Source: Bacilli bacterium | GTDB taxonomy: Bacteria > Bacillota_I > Bacilli_A > RF39 > UBA660 | Direction: 5' to 3' | NCBI GenBank assembly: GCA_028694645.1 | Contig: JAQVKM010000005.1 | Coordinates: 1 to 64,000 of the forward strand | Length of the DNA stretch: 64,000 nucleotides | In this document: in pieces, positions 51,597 through 61,453 of the stretch | Position numbering within the stretch: position 1 is the stretch's first letter | Layout of the letters: each line of letters starts with the position of its first letter | The notes under the pieces: model-generated | What the model saw: the letters and a program-made list of their open reading frames with translations, nothing else | Database searches by the model: none | Told to the model about the DNA's origin: nothing | Program-made: the position numbers and the translations under genes

Positions 51597-52661
51597 TTAA
51601 AATACTCTTTTTCTTAAGAAAGTTGGAACATCATCATCGTCATCATCTGTTGATAAATCAATTGTTTTATCTTCTCTTTTTATATGAGATGTATTACTAA
51701 CATATGATGCTTTGCTTTCTTCAAAACCTGTTGCTATAACAGTAACAATTATTTCATCTGTTAAATTTTCATTAATAACAGCTCCAAATATTGTATTAAT
51801 ATCTGTATTTGCTGAAGCTCTAACTACTTCTGCAGCTTCTTCAACTTCAAACAAAGTTAAATTAGCGCCACCAGTAACATTAATTATAGCATCTGTAGCT
51901 CCGCTGATAGAAGTTTCAAGTAATGGAGATGAAACAGCTTGTCTAGCAGCTTCACTAGCTCTGTTTTCACCAATACCCATACCAATACCAATTAAAGCGT
52001 TTCCTCTTTTTTCCATTACAGCTTTTACATCAGCAAAATCTAAGTTAATTAATCCTGCTACTGCAATTAAATCTGATATAGATTGAACACCTCTTCTTAA
52101 GACATTATCAACTTCTTTAAATGATTCTAATAATGGTGTAGATTTATCTATTATTTCTCTTAATTTATCATTTGGTATAACTATTAATGTATCTACATGT
52201 TTTTTAAGTTCATCAATACCAGCTAAAGCTTGTTCCATTCTTTTTTTACCTTCAAATGAGAATGGTTTAGTAACAATACCTACGGTTAAAGCTCCCATTT
52301 TTTGAGCAATGTCAGCTATTACAGGTGCTGAACCAGTTCCAGTTCCTCCACCCATTCCACAAGTAATAAAAACCATATCAGCTCCTTCTAAAGCAGCTTC
52401 TATTTCTTTTTGTGATTCTATTGCTGATTCTTTACCAATTTCAGGTTTTCCTCCAGCTCCAAGACCACTTGTAAGTTCTATTCCTATTTGAATTTTAACT
52501 GGTGCTTTTGAAGTATTTAAAACTTGTAAATCTGTATTAGCTACGATAAAGTCAACGCCTTTAACACCTGATTCAATCATTCTGTTTACAGCATTATTTC
52601 CTGCTCCTCCGGCTCCTATAACTTTTATTTTAGCTAATTGATCCATATCTAATCCTAACAT
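51597..52661 (-). CDS. ftsZ: Cell division GTPase FtsZ
   Basis: FtsZ polymerises into the division ring. The product is 354 residues: [14 protein letters not shown], the tubulin signature [15 protein letters not shown]-type T-loops, and the T7 loop [13 protein letters not shown]. After a short acidic linker (STDDDDDD) it ends with the conserved peptide [10 protein letters not shown], which binds FtsA and other partners. GGGAGGA precedes the ATG. It lies 12 nt after ftsA. Confidence 0.98.
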   Translation of the reverse strand: MLGLDMDQLAKIKVIGAGGAGNNAVNRMIESGVKGVDFIVANTDLQVLNTSKAPVKIQIGIELTSGLGAGGKPEIGKESAIESQKEIEAALEGADMVFITCGMGGGTGTGSAPVIADIAQKMGALTVGIVTKPFSFEGKKRMEQALAGIDELKKHVDTLIVIPNDKLREIIDKSTPLLESFKEVDNVLRRGVQSISDLIAVAGLINLDFADVKAVMEKRGNALIGIGMGIGENRASEAARQAVSSPLLETSISGATDAIINVTGGANLTLFEVEEAAEVVRASANTDINTIFGAVINENLTDEIIVTVIATGFEESKASYVSNTSHIKREDKTIDLSTDDDDDDVPTFLRKRVF

Positions 52662-52673
52662 ATTGAGTCCTCC

Positions 52674-53912
52674 CTATTCGCTGAAAAAGTATCCAAAGAC
52701 TTTACCTAACATCGTATCACTTGAAATTAAGTTTTTCTTAGCTGATAATAGTGTGTTCATATCATCTTTACTAATCATTGAATATTTTTTACCTTTTAAT
52801 TTTAGTTTTCCTATAAAATATACTATATTTCCAACTGCTGATGAAAATTTATTGTGTCTCAAGCCAACAAGTCTAATTTCTCCAATTTTAGTTTTTTTAC
52901 CCAAAACTTCTTCTGCAATCATTGAAAAATTTGACATATTGCTAGTACCACCTGTTATTAGTATATAATCTACATCGTGTTTTGTCAAAAGATTTATTTC
53001 TTTTCTTGCTAAAACTAGTATTTCTTCTAGTCTTGCCATAACTATTTCTGAAACTTCATATTGATTTATTTTGATTTTTTCATCATTTTTATTATTAATT
53101 TCATAAATATCGTTAACACTAGCATATTTCTTGTGAGCTAAAGCAAATTTTTCTTTAATGCGATTTGCATCTTCATTTGTAAGTTTATAAATATAAGCTA
53201 TATCATTATCAATATTTTTTCCACCCATTCCAATAATGGTACTTTTAACAACTATTCCTTTATTATATAAAGATATTGTTGTAGTTTCGTGTCCAATATT
53301 AATAACTGCTCCTATTTTTTCTTTTAAATCTTTATCTTTTGTTGCATACATATCTCCAATACAATTAAGAGATACATCTACTACTTCTAATCCTACATTT
53401 TCTAATAAATTTACAACTGATAGGATGTTTTTTTTAGGAACTAAAACCATTATAGCTCTTGTTGATAATACATTACCTTGCATTCCTTTTGGATCTTTGA
53501 TTCCATCTACATCATCTAAAGAAAAACTTACGGGAATAACTGTTACCATTTCTAATTCTTTATTTTTACTTGTTTTCATTGCATTTTGAAGTAAAGTTAC
53601 AACTTCTTTACCAGTTATTATTTCTTCTTTATTAAGTTCAATTTTGCCTTTAACCATTTCAAATTGTGCATAATAACTTGGTAATGATGTAATAACCTTA
53701 GAAATTTTTATTCCAAGCATTTCTTCTACTTTCTTAATTGCATTTTTTAAAGATTCACTTGCTTTTTCTACATCAGTAATTAATCCCTTTTTTATTCCTT
53801 CAGATTTAATAGAGGATGCAGCTAGTAGGTTTAATTTGTTGTTAAAAAGTTCACATGCAACAACTTTTATTGTATCTGAACCAATATCAACGCTAATATA
53901 AACCTGCTTCAT
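52674..53912 (-). CDS. ftsA: Cell division protein FtsA
   Basis: FtsA is an actin-like membrane tether of FtsZ. The 412-residue product has the actin-fold phosphate motifs (VDIGSDTIKVVA; AVINIGHETTTISLY), the 1C subdomain, IGMGGKNIDNDIA, and ITGGTSNMS. It ends in a hydrophobic-basic segment (MLGKVFGYFFSE) suited to membrane binding. AAGGAGATG precedes the ATG. The ftsA-ftsZ pair stands without the rest of the dcw cluster. Confidence 0.96.
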   Translation of the reverse strand: MKQVYISVDIGSDTIKVVACELFNNKLNLLAASSIKSEGIKKGLITDVEKASESLKNAIKKVEEMLGIKISKVITSLPSYYAQFEMVKGKIELNKEEIITGKEVVTLLQNAMKTSKNKELEMVTVIPVSFSLDDVDGIKDPKGMQGNVLSTRAIMVLVPKKNILSVVNLLENVGLEVVDVSLNCIGDMYATKDKDLKEKIGAVINIGHETTTISLYNKGIVVKSTIIGMGGKNIDNDIAYIYKLTNEDANRIKEKFALAHKKYASVNDIYEINNKNDEKIKINQYEVSEIVMARLEEILVLARKEINLLTKHDVDYILITGGTSNMSNFSMIAEEVLGKKTKIGEIRLVGLRHNKFSSAVGNIVYFIGKLKLKGKKYSMISKDDMNTLLSAKKNLISSDTMLGKVFGYFFSE

Positions 53913-54019
53913 ACTATCATCTCCTTATAATCTACATACAATTATACTATAGTTATAAAAATTTTGAAAGATTTTTTTATCATTTTTTATTAATTTAATA
54001 TATAAATTTAATAATAATC

Positions 54020-54055
54020 AAAATAAAAAAGAGGAATTTAATTATTCACTCTTTT
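54020..54055 (-). terminator. topA terminator overlapping the stop
   Basis: AAAAGAG..GAAT..ATTC..CTCTTTT followed by T on the minus strand. The 5' arm contains the last codons of topA. Confidence 0.75.
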
Positions 54056-56075
54056 CATAATTGCAATTACTGCATTTAATTTGTCCTTTTTTTTCTGTTA
54101 ACATTTTACCACATTCAGGACATTTTTCATCAATTGGTTTATCCCAATAAGCTGTTTTGCATTTAGGAAAATTATCACATCCATAAAAGATTTTTCCTCT
54201 TTTACTTCTTTTTTCAATAATATTACCACCACATTCAGGACATACACATATTTTTGTTGTTTGTCGTTCTGATGGTTTGATATATTTACAACTTGGAAAA
54301 TTACTACAAGCTGTAAATTCACCAAATTTACCTTTTCTTATAACAAGTGGTGATCCACATTCAGGACAATCTTCTCCTGTTTTGGTAGCTTCTTTTTTTT
54401 CCATAGCATCAAAAGCTTTTTTTACAGCTGGTTCAAATTCACTGTAAAAATCTTCCAATATTTTATACCAAATAGCTTTGTTATCTGCTATTTTATCTAA
54501 ATCATTTTCCATTTTAGCTGTGTATTCAACATTAATAATATGATTGAAAAAATCTTGTAATTTATTTGTTACTTCAACTCCAATTTCAGTTGGAATAAAT
54601 TTTTTATCTTCAATATTAACATAGCCTCTACTTTTAATATTATCAATTATTTTAGCATATGTACTTGGTCTTCCAATACCTAGTTCTTCTAAAGCTTTTA
54701 TCAATTTAGCTTCTGTATATCGAGCTGGTGGTTGAGTAAAGTGTTGTTCTTTTTGAATTAAAGAAGCTACTACAATATTTGATTTATATGTATCAAATGG
54801 TGGTAGTATTGTTTCTTTTTTATCTTCATAATCAGAATAAACTTTTAAATAACCATCAAAAATTATTGTTTGACCAGTTGTTTTAAATTTGTAATCATTA
54901 TTATCAAAGACAACCGTAGTATTATTTGTTTTAACTGGCGCCATTAAACTAGCTAAAGCACGATAATATATAAGTCTATATAATTTAAATTCATCTGGAG
55001 TTAAATATGGTCTAACAGTAATAGGATCTCTTAAAATACTTGTTGGTCTAATAGCTTCATGAGCATCTTGAACATTATCTTCTTTTTTACTTTTTCTAAC
55101 AAAACCCAAATATTCTTTTCCATATTTTGTTTCAATATAATTATTTGTAGAATTAATAAATTCACTTGATAATCTAGTTGAATCAGTACGCATATATGTA
55201 ATTAAACCAACTGTTTCATTTTCAAGTTCTATTCCTTCATATAATTTTTGAGCTAATGACATTGTTTTTTTTGCATTCATATTTAATTTATTTGATGCTA
55301 CTTGTTGTAATGTACTTGTAATAAATGGCATTGGTGCATTACTTAATTTAGATTTTGAATTAACATCTTCTATTTTAAATGAATTACTTAATTTATTTAA
55401 AATATTATTAGCTTCTAATTCATTTTTAATTTCTATTTTTTTATTTTTATATTCAAACAAATCAGCTTCAAATTCATTAAACAATCCTTTTATTGTCCAA
55501 TATTCTTCACTTATAAATTTATTTATTTCATCTTCTTTATCAACGATTAATTTTAAAGCTACTGATTGAACTCTTCCAGCAGAGGAACCATCTGTTTTAG
55601 ATTGAATTAATTTGCTTAATCTAAATCCAATTATTCTATCTAATATTCTTCTTGTTTCTTGTGAATTAACTAAATCTTTGTCTATTTTACGAGCGTGATT
55701 AAATGATTCTAAAATAGCATTTTTTGTTATTTCATTAAATACTATTCGTTCATAGTTATTTTCATTTAGCCCTAATACATCGTATAAATGATAACTTATT
55801 GCTTCTCCTTCACGATCAGGATCGGTAGCTAAATAAACAAAGTCTGCTTTTTTACATTCTTTTTTTAAATCATCTACTACTTTTTTCTTACCTTTAATAG
55901 TTACATAATCTGGTTTAAAATTATTTTCAACATCTACACCTAAACCATATTTACCTTTGGTTGATAAATCTCTTATGTGTCCTTTTGAAGATGTAACTTC
56001 AAAGTCGCTGCCTAGATATTTTCCAATTGTTTTTACTTTAGCTGGTGATTCGACTATTACTAGTTTTTTTGACAT
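54042..56075 (-). CDS. topA: DNA topoisomerase I
   Basis: This type IA topoisomerase relaxes negative supercoils. The product is 677 residues from the ATG at 56075 (AAGGAAGTGG upstream). The TOPRIM domain starts KKLVIVESPAKVKTIGKYLG and has YLATDPDREGEAISYH; the active-site Tyr is in LITYMRTDSTRLS. Three C-terminal zinc ribbons are present: CPECGSPL..CSNFPSC, CPECGGNI..CDNFPKC and a short CPECGKML..CSNC. It has its own consensus promoter. Confidence 0.97.
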   Translation of the reverse strand: MSKKLVIVESPAKVKTIGKYLGSDFEVTSSKGHIRDLSTKGKYGLGVDVENNFKPDYVTIKGKKKVVDDLKKECKKADFVYLATDPDREGEAISYHLYDVLGLNENNYERIVFNEITKNAILESFNHARKIDKDLVNSQETRRILDRIIGFRLSKLIQSKTDGSSAGRVQSVALKLIVDKEDEINKFISEEYWTIKGLFNEFEADLFEYKNKKIEIKNELEANNILNKLSNSFKIEDVNSKSKLSNAPMPFITSTLQQVASNKLNMNAKKTMSLAQKLYEGIELENETVGLITYMRTDSTRLSSEFINSTNNYIETKYGKEYLGFVRKSKKEDNVQDAHEAIRPTSILRDPITVRPYLTPDEFKLYRLIYYRALASLMAPVKTNNTTVVFDNNDYKFKTTGQTIIFDGYLKVYSDYEDKKETILPPFDTYKSNIVVASLIQKEQHFTQPPARYTEAKLIKALEELGIGRPSTYAKIIDNIKSRGYVNIEDKKFIPTEIGVEVTNKLQDFFNHIINVEYTAKMENDLDKIADNKAIWYKILEDFYSEFEPAVKKAFDAMEKKEATKTGEDCPECGSPLVIRKGKFGEFTACSNFPSCKYIKPSERQTTKICVCPECGGNIIEKRSKRGKIFYGCDNFPKCKTAYWDKPIDEKCPECGKMLTEKKGQIKCSNCNYEKSE

Positions 56076-56101
56076 AATCCACTTCCTTTTAATCAATATC
56101 T

Positions 56102-56130
56102 TTTATACACTAATAAATTATTATTGTCAA
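56102..56130 (-). promoter_or_regulatory. topA promoter
   Basis: TTGACA (56130-56125), 17 nt, and TATAAA (56107-56102). Confidence 0.75.
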
Positions 56131-56141
56131 CTTGTTTTATA

Positions 56142-57104
56142 TTATGACTTTACATTATTTTCATCATTAAATGTTCTTCCACATCTACTTCCCCATGCAT
56201 CAATTAATTTATTTTCTTTATATATTTTAATGATTTCACAATTATTAGAACATTTATTACATTCAAATCCTTTTGTTTCAAATTTTACATTTAATAAATC
56301 TAAATTATATATTTTATTTGTTTTATTTTGTTTAGCTAATATAGCTATTCCAAGTGCTCCCATTAAATGACTATTTTCATCTACTGTTACTTGTGTTTTT
56401 AAAATTTCATTAAAATATTTGATAACTCCAATATTTTTACTAACTCCACCTTGAAAAACTATTCTTTGCTCTATTTTTTTACCCTTGGATAAATTATTTA
56501 AATAGTTTAGTACTATACTTTTACATAATCCAGCTATAATATCTTCTTTATTGTATCCCATTTGTGCTTTATGAATTAAATCTGATTCTGCAAATACAGT
56601 ACATCTTGCTGCTATCTTAACAGGATTATTTGATGAAATAGCATATTTACCAAAATCTTCAATATTTATTTTTAATCTTTCAGCTTGACTTGATAAAAAT
56701 GCTCCTGTTCCGGCTGCACATAATGTATTCATTGAATAATCAGTAATTACTTCATTATTAATTATTATTATTTTTGAATCTTGTCCGCCAATTTCCAATA
56801 TTGTTTTGGTATCTGGATATATTGATAATGTTCCTATAGCATGTGCTGTTATTTCATTTTTAATAACATTTGCATCTAGCATTAATCCAATTAATTTTCT
56901 AGCACTTCCTGTTGTTCCAATTCCTTTAATTATATATTGATTTGGTAATTTACCTTTTATTTTCTTAATTAGGTTTTTAGTACTTGAAATAGGATTACCT
57001 TCAGTCCATATATATGTACTTAATATTATTTTATTTTCATCATCAATAATAACAGCTTTTGTTGAGATAGAACCAATATCAATTCCGAGATAGCAATTTT
57101 TCAT
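56142..57104 (-). CDS. Acyl-CoA dehydratase activase (BadF/HgdC-type ATPase)
   Basis: The 320-residue product (ATG 57104, after GAAGGA) has the acetate/sugar kinase-like fold: YLGIDIGSISTKAVI, GIGTTGSARKL, ILEIGGQDSKIII, CAAGTGAFLSSQAERL with the cluster cysteine, and VFQGGVSKNIGV. A second cluster Cys is probably ARCTVFAESD. Such activases transfer an ATP-driven electron to 2-hydroxyacyl-CoA dehydratases. A C-terminal Cys-rich extension (FECNKCSNNC, SRCGRTF) is unusual. It overlaps the upstream gene by 26 nt. Confidence 0.9.
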   Translation of the reverse strand: MKNCYLGIDIGSISTKAVIIDDENKIILSTYIWTEGNPISSTKNLIKKIKGKLPNQYIIKGIGTTGSARKLIGLMLDANVIKNEITAHAIGTLSIYPDTKTILEIGGQDSKIIIINNEVITDYSMNTLCAAGTGAFLSSQAERLKINIEDFGKYAISSNNPVKIAARCTVFAESDLIHKAQMGYNKEDIIAGLCKSIVLNYLNNLSKGKKIEQRIVFQGGVSKNIGVIKYFNEILKTQVTVDENSHLMGALGIAILAKQNKTNKIYNLDLLNVKFETKGFECNKCSNNCEIIKIYKENKLIDAWGSRCGRTFNDENNVKS

Positions 57105-58164
57105 TTTTTTTCCTTCTTTCAATCATATCATGAAATGCTTCTAATCTTGTTTTTATACCTACCTCACTTGTGTTAGCATCAAATGTAAAAAATAGTACTG
57201 GAATATCATGCTCTTTAGCTATTTTATTTATAATTGGCATAGCTCCTATTTCTGGCGTGCAAAATGATGCTTTAATATGAATAATACCATCTATTTTTTG
57301 ATCACATAAATATTTTGTGTGAGCTATATTGTCTGCTGCATCGGCTCCCATCTTATATTTAATATATTTTTTTATTCTTTTCATTTCCTTTTTAATTTTA
57401 TATTTTTTTTCAAATAATAAATAATGAACATTAGTAAATCTTGTTATTTCTATATTCATTGATGCTAATTCAGTTTCTAAAAAATAGTTACTAAATGGTT
57501 CCATTATTGTATATAATTCTCCTATTATTCCAACTTTTAAACATTCTTTTGGCTTGTTTACTTTTATTTTTTTAATTTTTTTATTATATTTTTTATAAAT
57601 TTTAAATAAATCAAAAAATCCTTTAGTTTTTAAAAAAGCATTTAGCATTTCTTGATTAGTATTTTTAAAATCGTTTTTATCTATTTCAAATCCTATATTA
57701 TGTCTAATATAATTATCTATTTTATCCATGTATCTAATCATTTTAGTTGTAATAAATAAATAATATAAAGATGACCATATATTAAAATTTTTATCTATTT
57801 TTTTAAATTCATGATAAATTTTTTTAAAATCTGTTTTTCCTTGTGATACTAAATTAATAAAAATAACATCATATCCTAAATCTTTTATTATTTTTTCTTG
57901 TAATTCTGCATAATATCCATATTTGCATCCACCACCAGCTTGAATTAAAATATTACTTTTCTTTTCTATATTTTCAATTAAAGTTCCTAATGTATATTTA
58001 AATGGTGTACATACAAATTCAGGACTATACTTTGTTCCAATTTCAATTGTTTTAGATGTTATTTTAACAGGATCTAAAATGTTTACATCTAATATATGTG
58101 ATAATAAATATTTAGCTGGAATATAGTAATTTCCCATTTGCGGAAATGATACGATCTTATTCAT
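57079..58164 (-). CDS. 2-hydroxyacyl-CoA dehydratase-related protein (HgdB-like)
   Basis: The 361-residue product has Cys-containing blocks of the dehydratase superfamily: PEFVCTPFKYTLG, IQAGGGCKYGYYAELQ and IKASFCTPEIGAMPII. The middle is basic and helical. It starts 8 nt inside the upstream gene and ends inside the activase gene. It probably binds an Fe-S cluster and is activated by the downstream ATPase; its substrate is unknown. In other Firmicutes these parts are fused in one very large protein of unknown role. Confidence 0.82.
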   Translation of the reverse strand: MNKIVSFPQMGNYYIPAKYLLSHILDVNILDPVKITSKTIEIGTKYSPEFVCTPFKYTLGTLIENIEKKSNILIQAGGGCKYGYYAELQEKIIKDLGYDVIFINLVSQGKTDFKKIYHEFKKIDKNFNIWSSLYYLFITTKMIRYMDKIDNYIRHNIGFEIDKNDFKNTNQEMLNAFLKTKGFFDLFKIYKKYNKKIKKIKVNKPKECLKVGIIGELYTIMEPFSNYFLETELASMNIEITRFTNVHYLLFEKKYKIKKEMKRIKKYIKYKMGADAADNIAHTKYLCDQKIDGIIHIKASFCTPEIGAMPIINKIAKEHDIPVLFFTFDANTSEVGIKTRLEAFHDMIERRKKNEKLLSRN

Positions 58165-59068
58165 GAATTTTTTTTCTTTCTAAAATATCAATAAAGCTTT
58201 CCAATCTAGTTTCAAATCCCGTTAAAATATTTGAATCATCTATAATTAAATTAATAAATGGAGTATTAATTTTTCTCATTACAAGTTCATTTACTAACGA
58301 ATCTGGTCCACAAGGAAATGTTGTTAAAAATATAATTCCATCAATATATTTTTTACTTAACAAAATAGAACCAATATTTTCTTTATTATATTTAAAATAA
58401 CAACTATTTGTTAAAATATTTGATTTATTAATACATTTTTTTGAATCAAATAAATCAGAATAAATTATTTCAATGTTATTGTTTTTTAAATAATTAACAA
58501 TAGGGTCCCCAATATATTCATCGTATATATTATAAGGATGACCTAATAATAATATTTTTATTTTTTTATTTTTTAAGTTATTAATATTTTTCATCATTTT
58601 TTTATCTTTAATATTTAAACTTTCTTTTAACGCTTCTTCATAAGCTATTTTAATTTGTTTTTTATTTCTTTTTAAAATTTTATTTAATTTCAAAAAACCT
58701 TTTAATTCTGTTTCGTTTTGAAATAAATCAATATTATAATTAATTATTTTCTTATTAAATAAATTATTAATTATATCATATGTAGCTAAAAAATTAGTAC
58801 ATGTTTGATTTTCTAGACCATAATTATCTATTCTAGGTATTAATATATAGTCACATTTATCTAGTAAATATGACACATGGCCAATATAGATTTTAAGTGA
58901 CATACACATTTCATCATTAGACATACTAATTCCTTTATCGATTATTTCTTTATTTGTTTTAGGACTTATTACAATATCAATATTTAATTTCTCAAAAAAT
59001 ATCTGCCATAAATCTTTAAAATAATAATAATATAAACTTCTTGGTATTCCTATTTTTATCTTGTCCAA
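58157..59068 (-). CDS. Acyl-CoA dehydratase activase-related protein (DUF2229-like)
   Basis: The 303-residue product starts KIGIPRSLYYYYFKDLWQIFF and carries MSNDEMCMSLKIYIGH, NQTCTNFLATYD, LLGHPYNIYDEYIGDP and TTFPCGPDSLVNEL. These are the Cys-bearing blocks of the DUF2229/HgdB-like family. The start is TTG after AGGTGATATT. It is first of three overlapping genes (8-nt and 26-nt overlaps), implying a single complex. No CoA-transferase or other fermentation gene is adjacent, so a classical 2-hydroxyacid pathway is not shown. Confidence 0.82.
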   Translation of the reverse strand: MDKIKIGIPRSLYYYYFKDLWQIFFEKLNIDIVISPKTNKEIIDKGISMSNDEMCMSLKIYIGHVSYLLDKCDYILIPRIDNYGLENQTCTNFLATYDIINNLFNKKIINYNIDLFQNETELKGFLKLNKILKRNKKQIKIAYEEALKESLNIKDKKMMKNINNLKNKKIKILLLGHPYNIYDEYIGDPIVNYLKNNNIEIIYSDLFDSKKCINKSNILTNSCYFKYNKENIGSILLSKKYIDGIIFLTTFPCGPDSLVNELVMRKINTPFINLIIDDSNILTGFETRLESFIDILERKKIHE

Positions 59069-59155
59069 AATATCACCTATAACATATTATTTAAAATATT
59101 AAATTTTATGAATAAATTTTTGTCAATAATTAATATTATAAATGGGAGGAATTTT

Positions 59156-59311
59156 ATGAATAACAAACAAACAATTAAATGTACCGTTGAAGATTGTAAG
59201 TATTGCGATTGTGATAAAGATACTTGTATGTTAAACAAAATAAAAGTTTGTAATTGTGATGGCAGTGGCATCAAAGAAACAACTATGTGTGATAGCTATA
59301 AAGAAAAATAA
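59156..59311 (+). CDS. Small Cys-rich DUF1540-like protein
   Basis: The 51-residue product from the ATG at 59156 (GGGAGG upstream; an earlier in-frame ATG lacks a site) has eight cysteines in a DUF1540-like spacing: C9, C14, C17, C19, C24, C32, C34 and C45 (CTVEDCKYCDCDKDTC). It is likely a metal-binding miniprotein. Its 3' end overlaps the 3' end of the convergent prepilin gene by 29 bp. Confidence 0.8.
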   Translation: MNNKQTIKCTVEDCKYCDCDKDTCMLNKIKVCNCDGSGIKETTMCDSYKEK

Positions 59312-61391
59312 AACTAAATCTGAATGTAACATTTTCTAAAGCACTTCCAGGATATGCATCATAATTAAACAAATTATTAATATCATTATAATTTCCTCCT
59401 CTTATAAAGAAAGGATTTGTTCCATTTACAAAAACATTTTGAGAATCATACCAATTGTTAGTTTCTCCTGTAGCATCGCCTAATATTGCACTTTTATAGG
59501 TTATTCCATTATATAAATCATAATATTTAGAGCTAGGCCATTCAACACTACCATTTAAACCTACAAATCCAGATTGATTATTATAATCAAGTCCTGGATC
59601 ATTATTGTAATTCCCCATAACTGCTTCTTTTAATAGTCCACCAGTATCATATACTCCATATATATTACCAGTTGTTGACTGTTCAACATTAATTTTATAA
59701 TTATTTCCACCTGTAATGTTAGACTTGTTAGTAATAATTACATCATTACCATATATTGAATGTGAAAGATAAGTTAGTGCTCCCCATTGTGTATTTTTTA
59801 TCAAATGTGTATTTGAAGTATTTTTAATTCCATATATATTTCCATATATATTCATATTTTTACTTAATATATAAGCTGATGATATGGAAATATAATTAAT
59901 TGGTTTTACATTCGGAATAGAATATATATCAACACCACTACTTTTGTTACAATTTGATATGTTTGGATTCTTATAACATTCTTCATCACTAGATAAGCTA
60001 GTTTGAAATTTTGAAATCCAAAATCCACTAATATCTTTATCTCCAAATACAAAAGCTGGATGTGTATAGTAATTACCATTATTGATTAAATCATCAGTCA
60101 TTCCGTTTAAATACTCATTTGTTTTTTGAAAAATAATATCTATTTGTTGTTCTTCATTTTTATTATTTTCTACGCTATTTACATTCCAAATTTTATAAGC
60201 AAATCTTGGTATCCATACATAAAATGCTAAAATGTCAGCTTCATATATTGGTTGATTTATAGCTACATCACTTAAATAATATTCACGAGAATGGCTTTCA
60301 TTATTTGATGCTGCTTTTTCTTTAACAACAACCGCATTAGCCCATTTTTTATTTTGATAATCCCAATAGATTGTTTTAGGGTCAGCTTTAAGCCAACAAT
60401 TTTTATTCTCATCATAAATTACAGGAATCATATTTTCATCTAATTTTGGAGTAGCTTCATTTAAAATATTATCAATATTATTAATATTGACACTAGTTTG
60501 AGCTATAACTTCGTTATTATATAAGACTCTTGTATATAATATATCTTTGTTTTCAAATTTAAATTCATATGTATTATTTGTTAAAACAATATTTTCATAG
60601 TTCAAATTTTCATCATTATTTTTTGTTGCATACTGATATATATAATTTTCATCAGTTGGATATTCACATGTTACTGTTTTATAACTAGATATTGAAGATG
60701 TATTTATTTTACAATTAATATTTTTGATGTCAAAAGTATTAAAAGTATATTCTTCTGATTTTGTTTTTAAACCAGCTTCATTAGTAACAATAAGAGAAAA
60801 AGTATGTTCGCCAGATTCTAAATTTTCAAATAAATAAGTAGCATTTTGTTTGTTATCATTAGTAACATATTTTTTACTATCAATACTAAATTCGTATTTA
60901 ATTATTTTACTTTCTTCATCATAACCTGAAGCTAATACTTTAATTGAATTATTTGTTGCAGCTATTATGGATAAAGATGCAATAGATGGTTTTGTTTCAT
61001 CTAAATACCCACATCCTTTATCTGAAACTTTTAATTTATCAATTGTTCCTTTAGCACAATAATCACCTTGTATTAAATAAACTATTTCTAATTTGTTGTT
61101 TTTGTTTTTGATAATTAAGCCTTTTTCAAAATTATTATTTTTAATTTTTAAATCTGATATTTCTTCTATTTTTATACCACTTTCAGTTATTGTTGTAAAT
61201 TTATTTTCAGCTATATAATAAGATACTGCTTCTAAAACATTTGAAGCACTATTTTTAAAAGCTTCTTTTTTTGAATATTTAATTATATTTAAAACGATAG
61301 GTATAGAAAGTAAAAAGATGATTACTAAAACAAGTGCAACACCTAATATTTCTATTAAACTAAAACCTTTTTGATTATACTTGTTTTTCAT
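59283..61391 (-). CDS. Large prepilin-like protein with FGE/lectin-like C-terminus
   Basis: The 702-residue product starts NQKGFSLIEILGVALVL (G^F site, Glu +5, membrane helix). A pilin body (to about 140) has two cysteines (QGDYCAKG, DKGCGYL); Ig-like beta segments follow (about 140-215, GEHTFSLIVTNEAG). From about 345 comes a long domain with WIPRFAYKIW, AFVFGDKDISGFWISKFQTS, QWGALTYLSHSIYG, YGVYDTGG and FIRGGNYND. This order recalls the formylglycine-enzyme/C-type-lectin-like module often attached to Firmicute pilins. AGGTGA precedes the ATG. A ligand-binding tip role is inference. Confidence 0.85.
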   Translation of the reverse strand: MKNKYNQKGFSLIEILGVALVLVIIFLLSIPIVLNIIKYSKKEAFKNSASNVLEAVSYYIAENKFTTITESGIKIEEISDLKIKNNNFEKGLIIKNKNNKLEIVYLIQGDYCAKGTIDKLKVSDKGCGYLDETKPSIASLSIIAATNNSIKVLASGYDEESKIIKYEFSIDSKKYVTNDNKQNATYLFENLESGEHTFSLIVTNEAGLKTKSEEYTFNTFDIKNINCKINTSSISSYKTVTCEYPTDENYIYQYATKNNDENLNYENIVLTNNTYEFKFENKDILYTRVLYNNEVIAQTSVNINNIDNILNEATPKLDENMIPVIYDENKNCWLKADPKTIYWDYQNKKWANAVVVKEKAASNNESHSREYYLSDVAINQPIYEADILAFYVWIPRFAYKIWNVNSVENNKNEEQQIDIIFQKTNEYLNGMTDDLINNGNYYTHPAFVFGDKDISGFWISKFQTSLSSDEECYKNPNISNCNKSSGVDIYSIPNVKPINYISISSAYILSKNMNIYGNIYGIKNTSNTHLIKNTQWGALTYLSHSIYGNDVIITNKSNITGGNNYKINVEQSTTGNIYGVYDTGGLLKEAVMGNYNNDPGLDYNNQSGFVGLNGSVEWPSSKYYDLYNGITYKSAILGDATGETNNWYDSQNVFVNGTNPFFIRGGNYNDINNLFNYDAYPGSALENVTFRFSFIFLYSYHT

Positions 61392-61453
61392 AAATCACCT
61401 CTATTCTATTATTTATATATATATTGTATAATAATTTTTAAATATTAACAATG

